Shown here in pieces: positions 17,216-26,049 of a stretch of DNA of 64,000 bases (the stretch's first letter is position 1; each line of letters begins with the position of its first letter). Under the pieces are notes generated by a model, which was not told the DNA's origin, made no database searches, and saw nothing but the letters and a program-made list of their open reading frames with translations. This DNA comes from Cohnella abietis (GTDB lineage: Bacteria > Bacillota > Bacilli > Paenibacillales > Paenibacillaceae): the NCBI RefSeq assembly GCF_004295585.1, contig NZ_AP019400.1:2950001-3014000 (forward strand). The letters are read 5' to 3'. A program made the position numbers and the translations under genes.

Positions 17216-17749
17216 ATGGGACGTTATAGAAAACCAATTCAATACATAATATTGGTTGCCGTACTCCTTGTTGGAGGATATGCGATCGGGAATTCTTTGT
17301 TTACGAAAAGCGTTGTGCTGAAAAAAGGAGAAAAGGCTCCAAGCTTTAAGCTTGCTGGCTTAGATAATCAGGTTCATGAATTGGAGAATTATGCTGGAAA
17401 GCCTCTTATTCTGAATTTCTGGGGCACCTTTTGTCCACCTTGTCGCAATGAAATGCCCGCCTTACAGAAGCAGTATGACAAATGGAAGGGACAAGGGCTT
17501 GAACTGGTAGGAATTAATTTAAGTGAGGATCGGCTAACTGTTGAAAGCTTTGCTCGACAGGTTGGTGTTAGCTTTCCAATCTTGTTGGATAAAGATAAGA
17601 AGACGGAGAAGAAATACGGTCTTAAGCAGTATCCGACTACGTTTTTTATAACCGCGACTGGCAAGATTCAAGAGGTCGTCATTGGCGGGCTATTAACCGA
17701 AGAAGAGATAGAAACGCGCGTGGAACGGCTGATGAAGTCGAGTTCGTGA
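17216..17749 (+). CDS. resA: Thiol-disulfide oxidoreductase ResA
   Basis: ResA is a membrane-tethered thioredoxin-like protein on the outer face that reduces the CXXCH motif of apocytochrome c before heme attachment. One N-terminal membrane anchor (residues 9-26) precedes the thioredoxin fold with NFWGTFCPPCRNEMP; the redox pair is Cys73/Cys76. YPTTFFIT carries the cis-Pro. The 177 residues match the family. ATG at 17216 follows GGTGGGAAGG. First gene of resABCDE, whose other products take over heme ligation. Confidence 0.96.
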   Translation: MGRYRKPIQYIILVAVLLVGGYAIGNSLFTKSVVLKKGEKAPSFKLAGLDNQVHELENYAGKPLILNFWGTFCPPCRNEMPALQKQYDKWKGQGLELVGINLSEDRLTVESFARQVGVSFPILLDKDKKTEKKYGLKQYPTTFFITATGKIQEVVIGGLLTEEEIETRVERLMKSSS

Positions 17750-17768
17750 CGTCAAGGAGGCCTAGCAG

Positions 17769-19472
17769 TTGTTTCAGAACACCAAGTGCGAATGCGGACA
17801 CCAGAATCCTGTAGGAACAGTATTGTGCGAATCGTGCGGAAAACCTTTAGTTGAAAATTTGCTAGACGATGAAGGTGCCCCGCTGGAAATGAGATACGAT
17901 GGAGTAGCGCGTAGATCTCAGAAAGCGAATCCACAGCTCATTGATAGAATTTGGAACTTTTTTTCCTCTGTTAAAATCGCCGTATACCTTATTGCGATTA
18001 CATTGATCGGCGCAGCTGTTGGGACTATTTTTCAGCAGGAAGATACGTTGATTAACTTAACTGAGAGCTCAGAGTTTGCTGCGTATTACAAAGAAAGATA
18101 CGGCACTCTCGGAGTCATTTACCATGCATTAGGTTTATCAAGAACTTATGAATCCTGGTGGTTCATAGGTCTTCTAGTTATGATCGGTACATCTCTTGTT
18201 ATATGTAGCCTTGATCGTGTTCTTCCGCTCTATCGTGCATTATCGAAGCAGCAAATCCGCAAGCATCTCCAGTTCATAAATCGACAGCAGGTTATCTATT
18301 CAGGGGAGATCAAGGGTGATCAAGCTGAATGGGTGAATGATTTTGCGAAGCAGATAAAGCGCAAAAGATACCGGGTATGGAAGGAAGACGGAGCATTACT
18401 CGCCGAGAAAAATAGATTTAGCCGTTGGGGTCCATACATCAACCATATTGGACTTATTATTTTCCTGCTGGCGGTATTAGGTCGAAGCATTCCAGCCTGG
18501 CATATGGATAAATATATGGCCCTCTACGAAGGGGAGACCAGACAAATTCCAGATACAAATTATTATGTGAAAAATGATAAATTCACGGTTGAATACTACA
18601 CGGATGCAGAGCTGGCGAATAATCAGCAAGGAACTAAAGTCGTTAAGCTTTACGAGACAAAAGCTCGATTGTTCGAATGTGCGGATGTGTGTGATGATCC
18701 TATACGAGAGCCGGTTCTAACTGAGGTGAAACAGCATCAGATTCATGTGAATAGTCCTCTCTCTTATAATGGAATAAAGCTGTACCAGAACAGCTACATG
18801 GAGAAGGTCCGGTTCATTTCCGTACATCCCACATTATTTGACTCTTCAAGTGGTAAAGCAATAGGCTCCTTTGATCTGATGATGGATCATCCAGAGCTGA
18901 CCTACAATGTTGGCTCATACAACTTGACGTTAAAAGACTTTTATCCAGATTTCAGTCTGGATGAGCAGAGTCGACCAATGACGAAGACACGTGAGCCTAA
19001 TAATCCTGCCTTTATATTCGTCATTAAGGGTCCAGGCCTTCAGGAAAAAGGGGAAATTTACATTTATTTCCCAATGCCGAGCGAGAAGAGTAAATATTTT
19101 GAGACCATAATCAATGATAGCTTCAAACAAAGAGGCGACAACACAGGAACATTCAATATTAAGGTGGAAAATCCGATCGTCAATGGTAAAATGAATAATA
19201 TTGAGTATTCCGAGTACACCACCTATTTGAATATTCGTGTTGATAAGGCAATGCCATATATTTGGGTCGGTGCTGCGATTTCCATGCTTGGTCTTGTTAT
19301 GGGCTTCTATTGGCAGCATAGGCGTATATGGTTACGGATAGATGGGGACAAGCTTTCTCTCGGAGCACATACAAATAAGAATAGTTTTGGTCTAAGGGCC
19401 GATGTCGCTTGGGCTTTGGGTCGGACTGGTATTGAGGTACTTCCCAAATCGCTTGATAACAGGAGGAATTGA
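17769..19472 (+). CDS. resB: Cytochrome c biogenesis protein ResB
   Basis: ResB (Ccs1) together with ResC forms the system II heme exporter and cytochrome c synthase. The 567-residue protein starts with a small zinc-ribbon-like segment (CECGHQNP...CESCGKPL, four cysteines), also present in Bacillus homologues. Then come membrane segments near SSVKIAVYLIAITLIGAA and WWFIGLLVMIGTSLVICS, and another around INHIGLIIFLLAVLG. A large extracytoplasmic domain and a final membrane helix (IWVGAAISMLGLVMGFYW) follow. TTG at 17769 has AAGGAGG just upstream. Ends a few bases before resC. Confidence 0.95.
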   Translation: MFQNTKCECGHQNPVGTVLCESCGKPLVENLLDDEGAPLEMRYDGVARRSQKANPQLIDRIWNFFSSVKIAVYLIAITLIGAAVGTIFQQEDTLINLTESSEFAAYYKERYGTLGVIYHALGLSRTYESWWFIGLLVMIGTSLVICSLDRVLPLYRALSKQQIRKHLQFINRQQVIYSGEIKGDQAEWVNDFAKQIKRKRYRVWKEDGALLAEKNRFSRWGPYINHIGLIIFLLAVLGRSIPAWHMDKYMALYEGETRQIPDTNYYVKNDKFTVEYYTDAELANNQQGTKVVKLYETKARLFECADVCDDPIREPVLTEVKQHQIHVNSPLSYNGIKLYQNSYMEKVRFISVHPTLFDSSSGKAIGSFDLMMDHPELTYNVGSYNLTLKDFYPDFSLDEQSRPMTKTREPNNPAFIFVIKGPGLQEKGEIYIYFPMPSEKSKYFETIINDSFKQRGDNTGTFNIKVENPIVNGKMNNIEYSEYTTYLNIRVDKAMPYIWVGAAISMLGLVMGFYWQHRRIWLRIDGDKLSLGAHTNKNSFGLRADVAWALGRTGIEVLPKSLDNRRN

Positions 19473-19474
19473 CG

Positions 19475-20734
19475 TTGAACTGGGTAGATTTCAGCAGTAA
19501 TGCTTTTGTGGTTGCGTTTTACCTATATTGTGCATCATTTATATGCTTTGCCATCGCAGTAGGAGGGAAACGCTGGAGCAATCGTAAGCCTGAGGATCAT
19601 GTAAACCGTTGGGGCAAAATAGGCTTTGCGGGAGCTGTTGCTGGATGGATAGCTCATCTTACATTCTTCTTTACCCGTTGGTACGGTGGAGGTCATATTC
19701 CAACGAGTAACATGTATGAATTTATGACATTCTTGGCTATGGCTATCATGTTTGCCTTCATTGTTGTGCATCTTATTTATCGTAATATGCTTCTTGGTGC
19801 TTTTGCACTTCCTTTAGTTATTATTATTGTTTCTTATGCTTCTGTATTTCCTTCAGAGGTACAACCATTAATACCAGCATTAAATCATTATTGGTTAAAA
19901 ATTCATGTAACGACTGCTGCACTGGGTGAAGCCTTCTTCGCAGTTGGTTTTGCTGCTGCACTTATGCAGCTGATTAGAGTGGTCGATTATACTCGTAAGG
20001 ATAAAGCAGGCAAACGTGCCCAATTTTGGACGGAATTTTCGTTAGTCGTCATTATTGTCCTAATTGGCTTTCTCGTTGCGGTTTTCAGTTTCCGCGGAGC
20101 GGGTTATGAATCGGTGTTCCGTCAAGAGACGATAACAATTGATGCGAACGGAATCGCTAACTCCGAGGTTAAGGAAGTGAAGTATAGCTTACCTCCTATT
20201 GTAGCGCCTTATAATAGTGAGACCGTTAGCTTCCAGTCGTTTATTGGTATGGACAAGCAGCTATTTGATTCACCTTCATGGTTAAAAGGCGTAAATGCGG
20301 GAAGAAAGCTTAATACAGTTATTTGGTCTGTTATTGCTGGATTAGTGCTATATGGCTTGCTGCGTTTGCTCGCTCGTAAACCGATTGCTGCTGTTATTCA
20401 ACCGCATTTGACTGATATTGATCCCGAAGACCTTGAGGAAATTAGTTATCGTTCTATTGCGATCGGCTTCCCAGTATTCACATTAGGTGCACTTATCTTT
20501 GCGATGATATGGGCTGAGATAGCCTGGTCACGCTTCTGGGGCTGGGACCCGAAAGAAGTATGGGCCCTTGTTACATTCTTATACTACAGTGTCTACTTGC
20601 ATTTACGGCTGTCACGTGGCTGGCAGGGTACGCGTTCGGCATGGTTGGCTGTAATTGGTTTCCTTGTCGTCATGTTTACATTGATTGGTGTAAACCTCGT
20701 TATAGCCGGCTTACATTCTTACGCAGGGGTATAA
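19475..20734 (+). CDS. resC: Cytochrome c biogenesis protein ResC (CcsA/CcsB family)
   Basis: ResC carries the heme-handling WWD-type domain of system II: WGWDPKEVWALVTFLYYSVY is intact, with flanking His residues. About eight membrane helices are visible, and an extracytoplasmic loop of about 100 residues lies between helices five and six. It pairs with ResB to export heme and attach it to the CXXCH of c-type cytochromes. TTG at 19475 has AGGAGGA seven bases upstream; a TTG at 19469 overlapping the resB stop is the alternative. The 419 residues are normal. About 40 bases separate it from resD. Confidence 0.94.
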   Translation: MNWVDFSSNAFVVAFYLYCASFICFAIAVGGKRWSNRKPEDHVNRWGKIGFAGAVAGWIAHLTFFFTRWYGGGHIPTSNMYEFMTFLAMAIMFAFIVVHLIYRNMLLGAFALPLVIIIVSYASVFPSEVQPLIPALNHYWLKIHVTTAALGEAFFAVGFAAALMQLIRVVDYTRKDKAGKRAQFWTEFSLVVIIVLIGFLVAVFSFRGAGYESVFRQETITIDANGIANSEVKEVKYSLPPIVAPYNSETVSFQSFIGMDKQLFDSPSWLKGVNAGRKLNTVIWSVIAGLVLYGLLRLLARKPIAAVIQPHLTDIDPEDLEEISYRSIAIGFPVFTLGALIFAMIWAEIAWSRFWGWDPKEVWALVTFLYYSVYLHLRLSRGWQGTRSAWLAVIGFLVVMFTLIGVNLVIAGLHSYAGV

Positions 20735-20774
20735 CAGATAAAGAAATGTTAAAAGCCGAGAGGGGATTGTTGGC

Positions 20775-21488
20775 ATGAGCTTTGGTAATCGAATATTAGT
20801 TGTGGACGATGAAGAGAGAATTCGCCGCTTACTTAGAATGTATTTGGAAAAAGAAGGATATATCATTGATGAGGCGGAAGACGGCGAGACCGCGCTTCGC
20901 AAAGCTCAAGAGGAAGATTTCGATTTGATCGTGCTGGATTTAATGCTTCCCGGAATTGACGGACTTGAGGTATGTGCCCGATTGCGTCAATTAAAGGCAA
21001 CACCTGTGCTTATGCTTACAGCAAAGGGTGAGGAAGTTAATCGAGTACAAGGCTTTGAGGTTGGTGCGGATGATTATGTCGTGAAGCCGTTTAGCCCGCG
21101 GGAAGTTATTTTCCGGATTAAAGCTATTTTGCGTCGTTCATCTGCTACTGCGTTCTTATCTAAGGAGCTGAACACAAGCAACAATATTGTGTTCCCTTAC
21201 TTAATTATCGAGCATGACGCTCATCGTGTTACTGCAAGCGGTCAAGAGGTTAACCTGACGCCTAAGGAATATGAGCTGCTTCATTATTTGGCTAGCACAC
21301 CAGACAAGGTGTTCTCGCGAGAAGAGCTGCTTAAGGATGTATGGAATTACGATTTCTTCGGTGATTTGCGTACAGTTGATACCCATGTGAAACGGCTAAG
21401 GGAGAAGCTCAATCGCGTTTCTGCAGAAGCTGCTTCCATGATTACGACCGTTTGGGGCGTCGGTTATAAGCTAGAGGCGGCGAAGTAG
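20775..21488 (+). CDS. resD: Response regulator ResD (OmpR family)
   Basis: ResD is the redox response regulator that activates aerobic and nitrate respiration genes and cytochrome biogenesis in Bacillus. The receiver domain shows the acidic pair in VVDDEE, the phospho-acceptor Asp55 in LIVLDLMLPG and the switch Lys in VKPFSPREV. The OmpR-type winged helix covers roughly residues 140-235, with LTPKEYELLHYL and VDTHVKRLREKL. The 237 residues are standard. It precedes its kinase resE with three bases between, and follows resABC, the operon it controls in Bacillus. Confidence 0.95.
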   Translation: MSFGNRILVVDDEERIRRLLRMYLEKEGYIIDEAEDGETALRKAQEEDFDLIVLDLMLPGIDGLEVCARLRQLKATPVLMLTAKGEEVNRVQGFEVGADDYVVKPFSPREVIFRIKAILRRSSATAFLSKELNTSNNIVFPYLIIEHDAHRVTASGQEVNLTPKEYELLHYLASTPDKVFSREELLKDVWNYDFFGDLRTVDTHVKRLREKLNRVSAEAASMITTVWGVGYKLEAAK

Positions 21489-21491
21489 GCT

Positions 21492-22946
21492 ATGGCCATT
21501 TGGAGATCGGTCGTTGGCAAGATGTGGCTAACGATAATAGGGCTTGTCGCTGTTGTTATTACTACATTAGGGCTATTTCTGCTTGAGTATATTAATTTAT
21601 CGTTCACTGAGCCTCAGAAGATCAAACATCTGTTTATTTACTCAGGAGTTATTGGTTTTCTGCTGACAACCTTTTTCGCCTTTTTCCTCCTAACGAAGAT
21701 CACTCAGCCGTTGAGGGAAATGAAGGACGCGGCGAACAGAGTAGCTCAAGGGGACTATACAACAAGAGTGGCTATTCGTTCCTCGGATGAGATTGGGGAG
21801 CTGGCCAACACCTTTAACCAGATGGCTTCGGAATTGCATACGCTTATCCGTGACCTTCAGCATGAAAGAGATCACCTGAGCAGCGTTCTTCGAAGTATGA
21901 CAGACTCGGTCATCTCTTTCGACGCTAGCGGGGAAGTTATTCTAACGAATCCACAGGGACAGCATTTGCTGGACGACTGGAGCTCTGTGGATTGGTCTGA
22001 AGACGAGGAGCTATCAGATCGTGATGCTAACGTGCCTGGCCCACTTAGGGAAACGTTCCGTAACGTTATAACGAAGGGCAAGGAGCTAACAGTCAAAATC
22101 CATGTCAAAAGTGGAGTTTGGTCTGTTGTAATGACGCCGCTAGCTTCTACGGATTCCGTAAGGGGAGCGGTTGCTGTGCTGCGTGATGTCACAGAGGAAT
22201 TCCGGGTGGACAAAATGCGTAAAGATTTCGTAGCAAATGTGTCACATGAAATCCGTACGCCTCTATCAATGGTGCAGGGCTACAGCGAGGCATTAATTGA
22301 CGATATTGCTACTACTCCGGATGAACGAAGAGAGCTTGTTCAGGTTATCCATGATGAGTCTCTCAGGATGGGGCGTCTCGTTAAGGATTTACTGGACTTA
22401 GCGCGCATGGAAGCAGGACACTTGGAAATGAACTTCCAATCCTTAGATGTTAATGGTTTGATGATGAGGGTTTATCGTAAATTTGCTGCTTTAGCTAAAG
22501 AACGGAATATCTCGCTTACGAGATCAGACGAGGATCCTACATTACTATTAGAAGCCGCTGATGGTGATCGGCTCGAACAGGTGTTAACGAATCTAATGGA
22601 TAATGCGCTTCGTCATACTTCTGCGGGTGCATCTATAGCCTTGAAAGCTTCACGAATTAAAGAGGCGAAGGGTGACTGGATTGAGCTACAGGTAGCAGAT
22701 GAGGGGCAAGGAATTCCGCGTGAGGATTTACCTTATATATTCGAAAGATTTTATAAGGCAGACAAAGCCCGCAAACGTGAGATTGCCGGAGGCGGTACAG
22801 GTCTTGGACTTGCTATCGTCAAAAATTTAGTCGTAGCCCATGGGGGAACAATCACCGCTGCAAGCGAGCACGGTGAAGGGACTACTTTTACGATTAAACT
22901 TCCTATTAAGGTTAACAGCAAAAAGCTCTCGACAGAGCATGGCTGA
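21492..22946 (+). CDS. resE: Sensor histidine kinase ResE
   Basis: A 484-residue membrane kinase. Two N-terminal helices (about residues 12-32 and 50-70) are so closely spaced that little extracellular domain exists, unlike B. subtilis ResE, which has a larger loop. Then follow a HAMP domain (SDEIGELANTFNQMASEL), a PAS-like region, the H-box VSHEIRTPLSMVQGY, the N-box DNALRHTSAG and the G-boxes DEGQGIPREDL and GGGTGLGLAIVKNL. It should phosphorylate ResD in response to respiratory redox state. The short sensor loop suggests signal detection by the HAMP/PAS part. Confidence 0.93.
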   Translation: MAIWRSVVGKMWLTIIGLVAVVITTLGLFLLEYINLSFTEPQKIKHLFIYSGVIGFLLTTFFAFFLLTKITQPLREMKDAANRVAQGDYTTRVAIRSSDEIGELANTFNQMASELHTLIRDLQHERDHLSSVLRSMTDSVISFDASGEVILTNPQGQHLLDDWSSVDWSEDEELSDRDANVPGPLRETFRNVITKGKELTVKIHVKSGVWSVVMTPLASTDSVRGAVAVLRDVTEEFRVDKMRKDFVANVSHEIRTPLSMVQGYSEALIDDIATTPDERRELVQVIHDESLRMGRLVKDLLDLARMEAGHLEMNFQSLDVNGLMMRVYRKFAALAKERNISLTRSDEDPTLLLEAADGDRLEQVLTNLMDNALRHTSAGASIALKASRIKEAKGDWIELQVADEGQGIPREDLPYIFERFYKADKARKREIAGGGTGLGLAIVKNLVVAHGGTITAASEHGEGTTFTIKLPIKVNSKKLSTEHG

Positions 22947-22960
22947 GAAGAGGATACAAC

Positions 22961-24190
22961 ATGGGTTTTGGACTGCGATGGCCCTTTCGGACAAAACAGA
23001 AGGTAGCATCGGATCAACAATTGTCACGTGAAGCCCGTGTCGCACTGCTCATACACGGTTGTTTTCAATTTGGTGCTTCGATGTCGGGGTTGTTCCTTAA
23101 TCTATATTTGTGGCGTCTCACTGAAAATTTAGTTATTAACGGTATATTTAATGTTATTGTTTACGGTATGACTCCGATTGCATTTGCCATCGGAGGATGG
23201 GTCGCCAAGAAGAAGGATCGTATGGTCACGTATCGCCTCGGCATCGCGTTGATCACGGTCTTTTTTCTTGCCGTCATTTTTGCTCAAGAGAAGGTCGTTA
23301 CCTATTATCCTTTATTCGCAGTCTTTAACGGTCTGGCTTTAGGATTTTATTGGACGGGTTACATTATTCTTATGTATGATGTGACAGAGAGTCGCAATCG
23401 TTCAAGGTTCCTAGGTATTAATATGATTGTGTTTAACACTGCGGGATTGGCTGGACCAGCCTTATCTGGGTTTATTATCAGCATGTTCGAAGGACTCCGG
23501 GGCTACTTGCTTACATTTACTGCCGCGTCAATCTTATTCGGTCTTGCTTCCTTCCTAAGCTTAAAAATTAAGAGAGTTCAATCGCATCACAGAACCTATT
23601 ATCTAAAGTATTTTGGTCTCATGATGAAGAGAAGTCGATTATGGGTAATGGGACTATGTAGCTTTCTCCTGCTTGGATTATTTCAAGGTATGATGCTGTT
23701 CTTGCCGAATATTCTGATGTTTAAGACTGTAGGTAGAGAGGATCAGGTGGGCTATTTATCTGTTTTCTTTGCCTTGCTTACAATCTTAACGGGTTACTTT
23801 ATTTCACGAAGAAAACCTAATGTTAATATTCGTCGCGATTTGTTTATTGCATCACTCATCATTGTTATGGGATCTACTATTCTTCTAATAGATATTACGT
23901 TATGGACAGTCATTGCATATATGTCGGTGTATTCCTTGATGTCACCGCTTATTCTCAACACATTAACCTCTTATTATTATCGGATTATGGATGGGCTGCC
24001 CCTCAAGGGGATGTTTCGTATCGAATCTGTCGTTATCCGAGAATTTTTCTTGAATGTGGGAAGAGTGTTATCTATTTCTTTGCAATTAATATTTGCGAGT
24101 AATCTAGATTCCCCTGCGTTGCCAGTTGTCCTGCTCTTTACAGCGTTTATGCAGCTTGGCATTGTGCTGCTTGTTAGAAATAGGATATAG
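22961..24190 (+). CDS. MFS transporter of unknown substrate
   Basis: The 409-residue protein has about 11-12 hydrophobic helices and a basic cytoplasmic loop after helix two (GGWVAKKKDR). It also has YDVTESRNRSRFLGIN between helices four and five and a central hydrophilic loop, the arrangement of the major facilitator superfamily. A C-terminal hydrophilic segment near PLKGMFRIESVVIREF is conserved in related Paenibacillaceae permeases by my recollection. No substrate can be assigned. ATG at 22961 follows GAAGAGGA, 14 bases after resE, so it may be cotranscribed with resDE. No terminator is evident at its end. Confidence 0.8.
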   Translation: MGFGLRWPFRTKQKVASDQQLSREARVALLIHGCFQFGASMSGLFLNLYLWRLTENLVINGIFNVIVYGMTPIAFAIGGWVAKKKDRMVTYRLGIALITVFFLAVIFAQEKVVTYYPLFAVFNGLALGFYWTGYIILMYDVTESRNRSRFLGINMIVFNTAGLAGPALSGFIISMFEGLRGYLLTFTAASILFGLASFLSLKIKRVQSHHRTYYLKYFGLMMKRSRLWVMGLCSFLLLGLFQGMMLFLPNILMFKTVGREDQVGYLSVFFALLTILTGYFISRRKPNVNIRRDLFIASLIIVMGSTILLIDITLWTVIAYMSVYSLMSPLILNTLTSYYYRIMDGLPLKGMFRIESVVIREFFLNVGRVLSISLQLIFASNLDSPALPVVLLFTAFMQLGIVLLVRNRI

Positions 24191-24305
24191 GGCATTTAGC
24201 TGGTTAATAAATCAGGGTAATGACTATATGAAGCTTATTGGTATTCATACAAATTATAAACGGGGCTGCCCACAAGATAAACTTATGGGGAGCTTCTTGC
24301 TATGC
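24191..24305. other. Gene-free stretch after the MFS gene (left part)
   Basis: About 1.1 kb between the MFS gene and the orphan at 25.3 kb holds no convincing gene. Small open frames lack ribosome sites and recognisable sequence. The notable contents are the palindromic element at 24.3-24.5 kb and a dispersed repeat copy at 24.85 kb. Confidence 0.6.
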
Positions 24306-24525
24306 TATCGATTATAGTTTTTGCGGGGAAGTATCTCCTTCCGGTTGCTGCTCCACCCCGTAAAGTGAAGAGAAACTTTGTAGTTATTTCCGAGTACTTT
24401 ACGGGGACCCCGGGTTGAGATCGTGAAATCTGAATAGGTAAACTCTTAAAAAGGAGATTTCACGATCTCAAAGGCAAGCGCTTCGCTCCTACAGGAGATA
24501 CTTCCCCTCTTTTTCTTATCGATTA
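24306..24525. repeat. Nested inverted-repeat (cloverleaf-like) element flanked by 9-bp direct repeats
   Basis: Outer arms GGGGAAGTATCTCCT (24325-24339) and AGGAGATACTTCCCC (24493-24507) enclose two independent hairpins. One is CCCCGTAAAGT/ACTTTACGGGG (24356-24366 / 24396-24406). The other is TTGAGATCGTGAAATCT/AGATTTCACGATCTCAA (24415-24431 / 24455-24471). TATCGATTA occurs directly repeated at 24306-24314 and 24517-24525. No open frame spans it. Non-autonomous insertion element (MITE-like), structured RNA, or cruciform site are the options. Confidence 0.75.
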
Positions 24526-24844
24526 AAGTCAGAAGAAACAAAAGAATTAAACCATATATTGATAAATGTAAGCTTCGACCTATGCAAGCCATTTTTGCGT
24601 TTTTGGTAAATTAAATGTATGGAGCTGAATGTGTTGCTTTGAGCTTTGAGGCTCCATAAAAGGATAGTCAGGGATGATCTTTTCTTGGCTGTTTTTCTTA
24701 CAATTGAAGTATAAAATCAGTAACCTATTAAGCGATGCCGTACAGTTTACAACCTTCCGCATTCCACTTCTTTCGCTACAATCCGCATTCCGATTACGAT
24801 CTTGCCTGCGGCAAAGCGTATGCAAGAGGGAAATGTGTGTCCTG

Positions 24845-24881
24845 GCTAACGAACCGTATCGTGCTTATTAACGATAAATGG
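24845..24881 (+). repeat. Dispersed repeat, copy A (GCTAACGAACYGTATCG)
   Basis: GCTAACGAACCGTATCG followed after ten bases by CGATAAATGG. A second copy with the same layout lies at 38979-39024. Surrounding sequence differs. Confidence 0.55.
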
Positions 24882-25312
24882 ACTACTTATTTTTTCTTAC
24901 GAACTCCAGCGGCGCTATTGGGGGAAATATGGGAGGAACGGTGCTTCTTTACTGGATATAAGATGTCTGAAGCTCGTTAAAATGTAAAACCATTAGATTT
25001 TGATCAAATAAGAGTTACTGAGTTCGTAAGCCATATGTTAAATGTCACGCAATCCATTTCTAAATAATCTTCGACATGAACGTTGAACGCCGTGAAAGGA
25101 CGGTGCCAGTCGTTTATGATTGCATGAACATGTATGCGGTTACATTAATTTCTCTTCGATTATTGGAATTTTCTAAGCAAACACCAGTTTTCGACTCTTT
25201 GATGAAGGTGCATTATAGAGAATAAGTACAAAAGATGAATTTTATAGTATAAAATGGAAGTGTGCATCAGGCAAACTGAATTTTCGAGAGACTGTAATAT
25301 AGACATAAGTGG

Positions 25313-25951
25313 GTGAATAGATTGAAAATATTTCCTTATCTTCTCCTGCCAATCAGCGCATTCCTAGGTGGTTGCACCATTATATTGATAATTACGATTA
25401 TTTTCACTGGCAGTAATGGTGATCTGCCTATACATGATAGCTCTACTTTTGCGTGGTCAATATTATTGTTATTTATGCTAATAACAGGTTATGCTATATC
25501 ACTTTGTTTGTTATATAAAAAAAATAATTTTGGTGTTCTGCTAAATCTTGTTGTCTATATCTTCTTTATATTTGCTGCCCCCACAATTATGTCTAAATAT
25601 GAAACATTTATTTCGACTCCATCTGTGAAAGAACAACGAAAAATTATTAATCTTGTATCCGACGAGATCAAAACCTTAAACCTTCCATATTCTATAGATT
25701 TTGATCAGAGTCATAAAGATACAAAACGGTATGGGGGAAGAGTCGCAGTTATCTTAATTAAGACAGTGGATGGAGATGTTCAAGAAGGCGAGGTAGACTC
25801 AATTTTAAGCAATATTCCTGCCGGTGAAGTGGTCCTAACAATCTATTCTAAAAATAAAGATAACTTTATTGCATTAGCTCTTGACGAAAATAGACGAATA
25901 AAACAGTGCGTGCCATATGAAATATGTAAAAAGTTTAATATTAAATATTAA
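25313..25951 (+). CDS. AT-rich orphan membrane protein, unknown
   Basis: I do not recognise this gene. The 212-residue product has three to four hydrophobic helices in the first 110 residues (YLLLPISAFLGGCTIILIIT, WSILLLFMLITGYAISLCLL, LLNLVVYIFFIFAAPTIM). A soluble C-terminal domain of about 100 residues follows (KEQRKIINLVSDEIKTLNLP...). Codon use is visibly A/T-rich compared with neighbours, suggesting recent acquisition. GTG at 25313 or TTG at 25322 may start it; the ribosome site is weak (AAGTGGG). It is isolated between the palindromic element and a shared terminator. Confidence 0.65.
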   Translation: MNRLKIFPYLLLPISAFLGGCTIILIITIIFTGSNGDLPIHDSSTFAWSILLLFMLITGYAISLCLLYKKNNFGVLLNLVVYIFFIFAAPTIMSKYETFISTPSVKEQRKIINLVSDEIKTLNLPYSIDFDQSHKDTKRYGGRVAVILIKTVDGDVQEGEVDSILSNIPAGEVVLTIYSKNKDNFIALALDENRRIKQCVPYEICKKFNIKY

Positions 25952-25954
25952 ACG

Positions 25955-25999
25955 AAAGGTGTTGGCACAGGAATTATCTCCTGCAACCAACACCTTTTT
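25955..25999. terminator. Terminator between the orphan gene and serA
   Basis: AAAGGTGTTGG (25955-25965) pairs with CCAACACCTTT (25987-25997), with an inner CAGGA/TCCTG stem and a short T run on the plus side. It can serve the plus-strand gene and possibly serA from the other side. Confidence 0.8.
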
Positions 26000-26049
26000 G
26001 TTTGGAAGTCATCCTTAGTGGGACGACCTGTACTAATAATCCAACTTCC

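Noticed and set aside
24735..24980. 81-codon protein in the gap after the MFS gene
   Set aside because: No ribosome site, no recognisable domain, and it overlaps a dispersed repeat copy.
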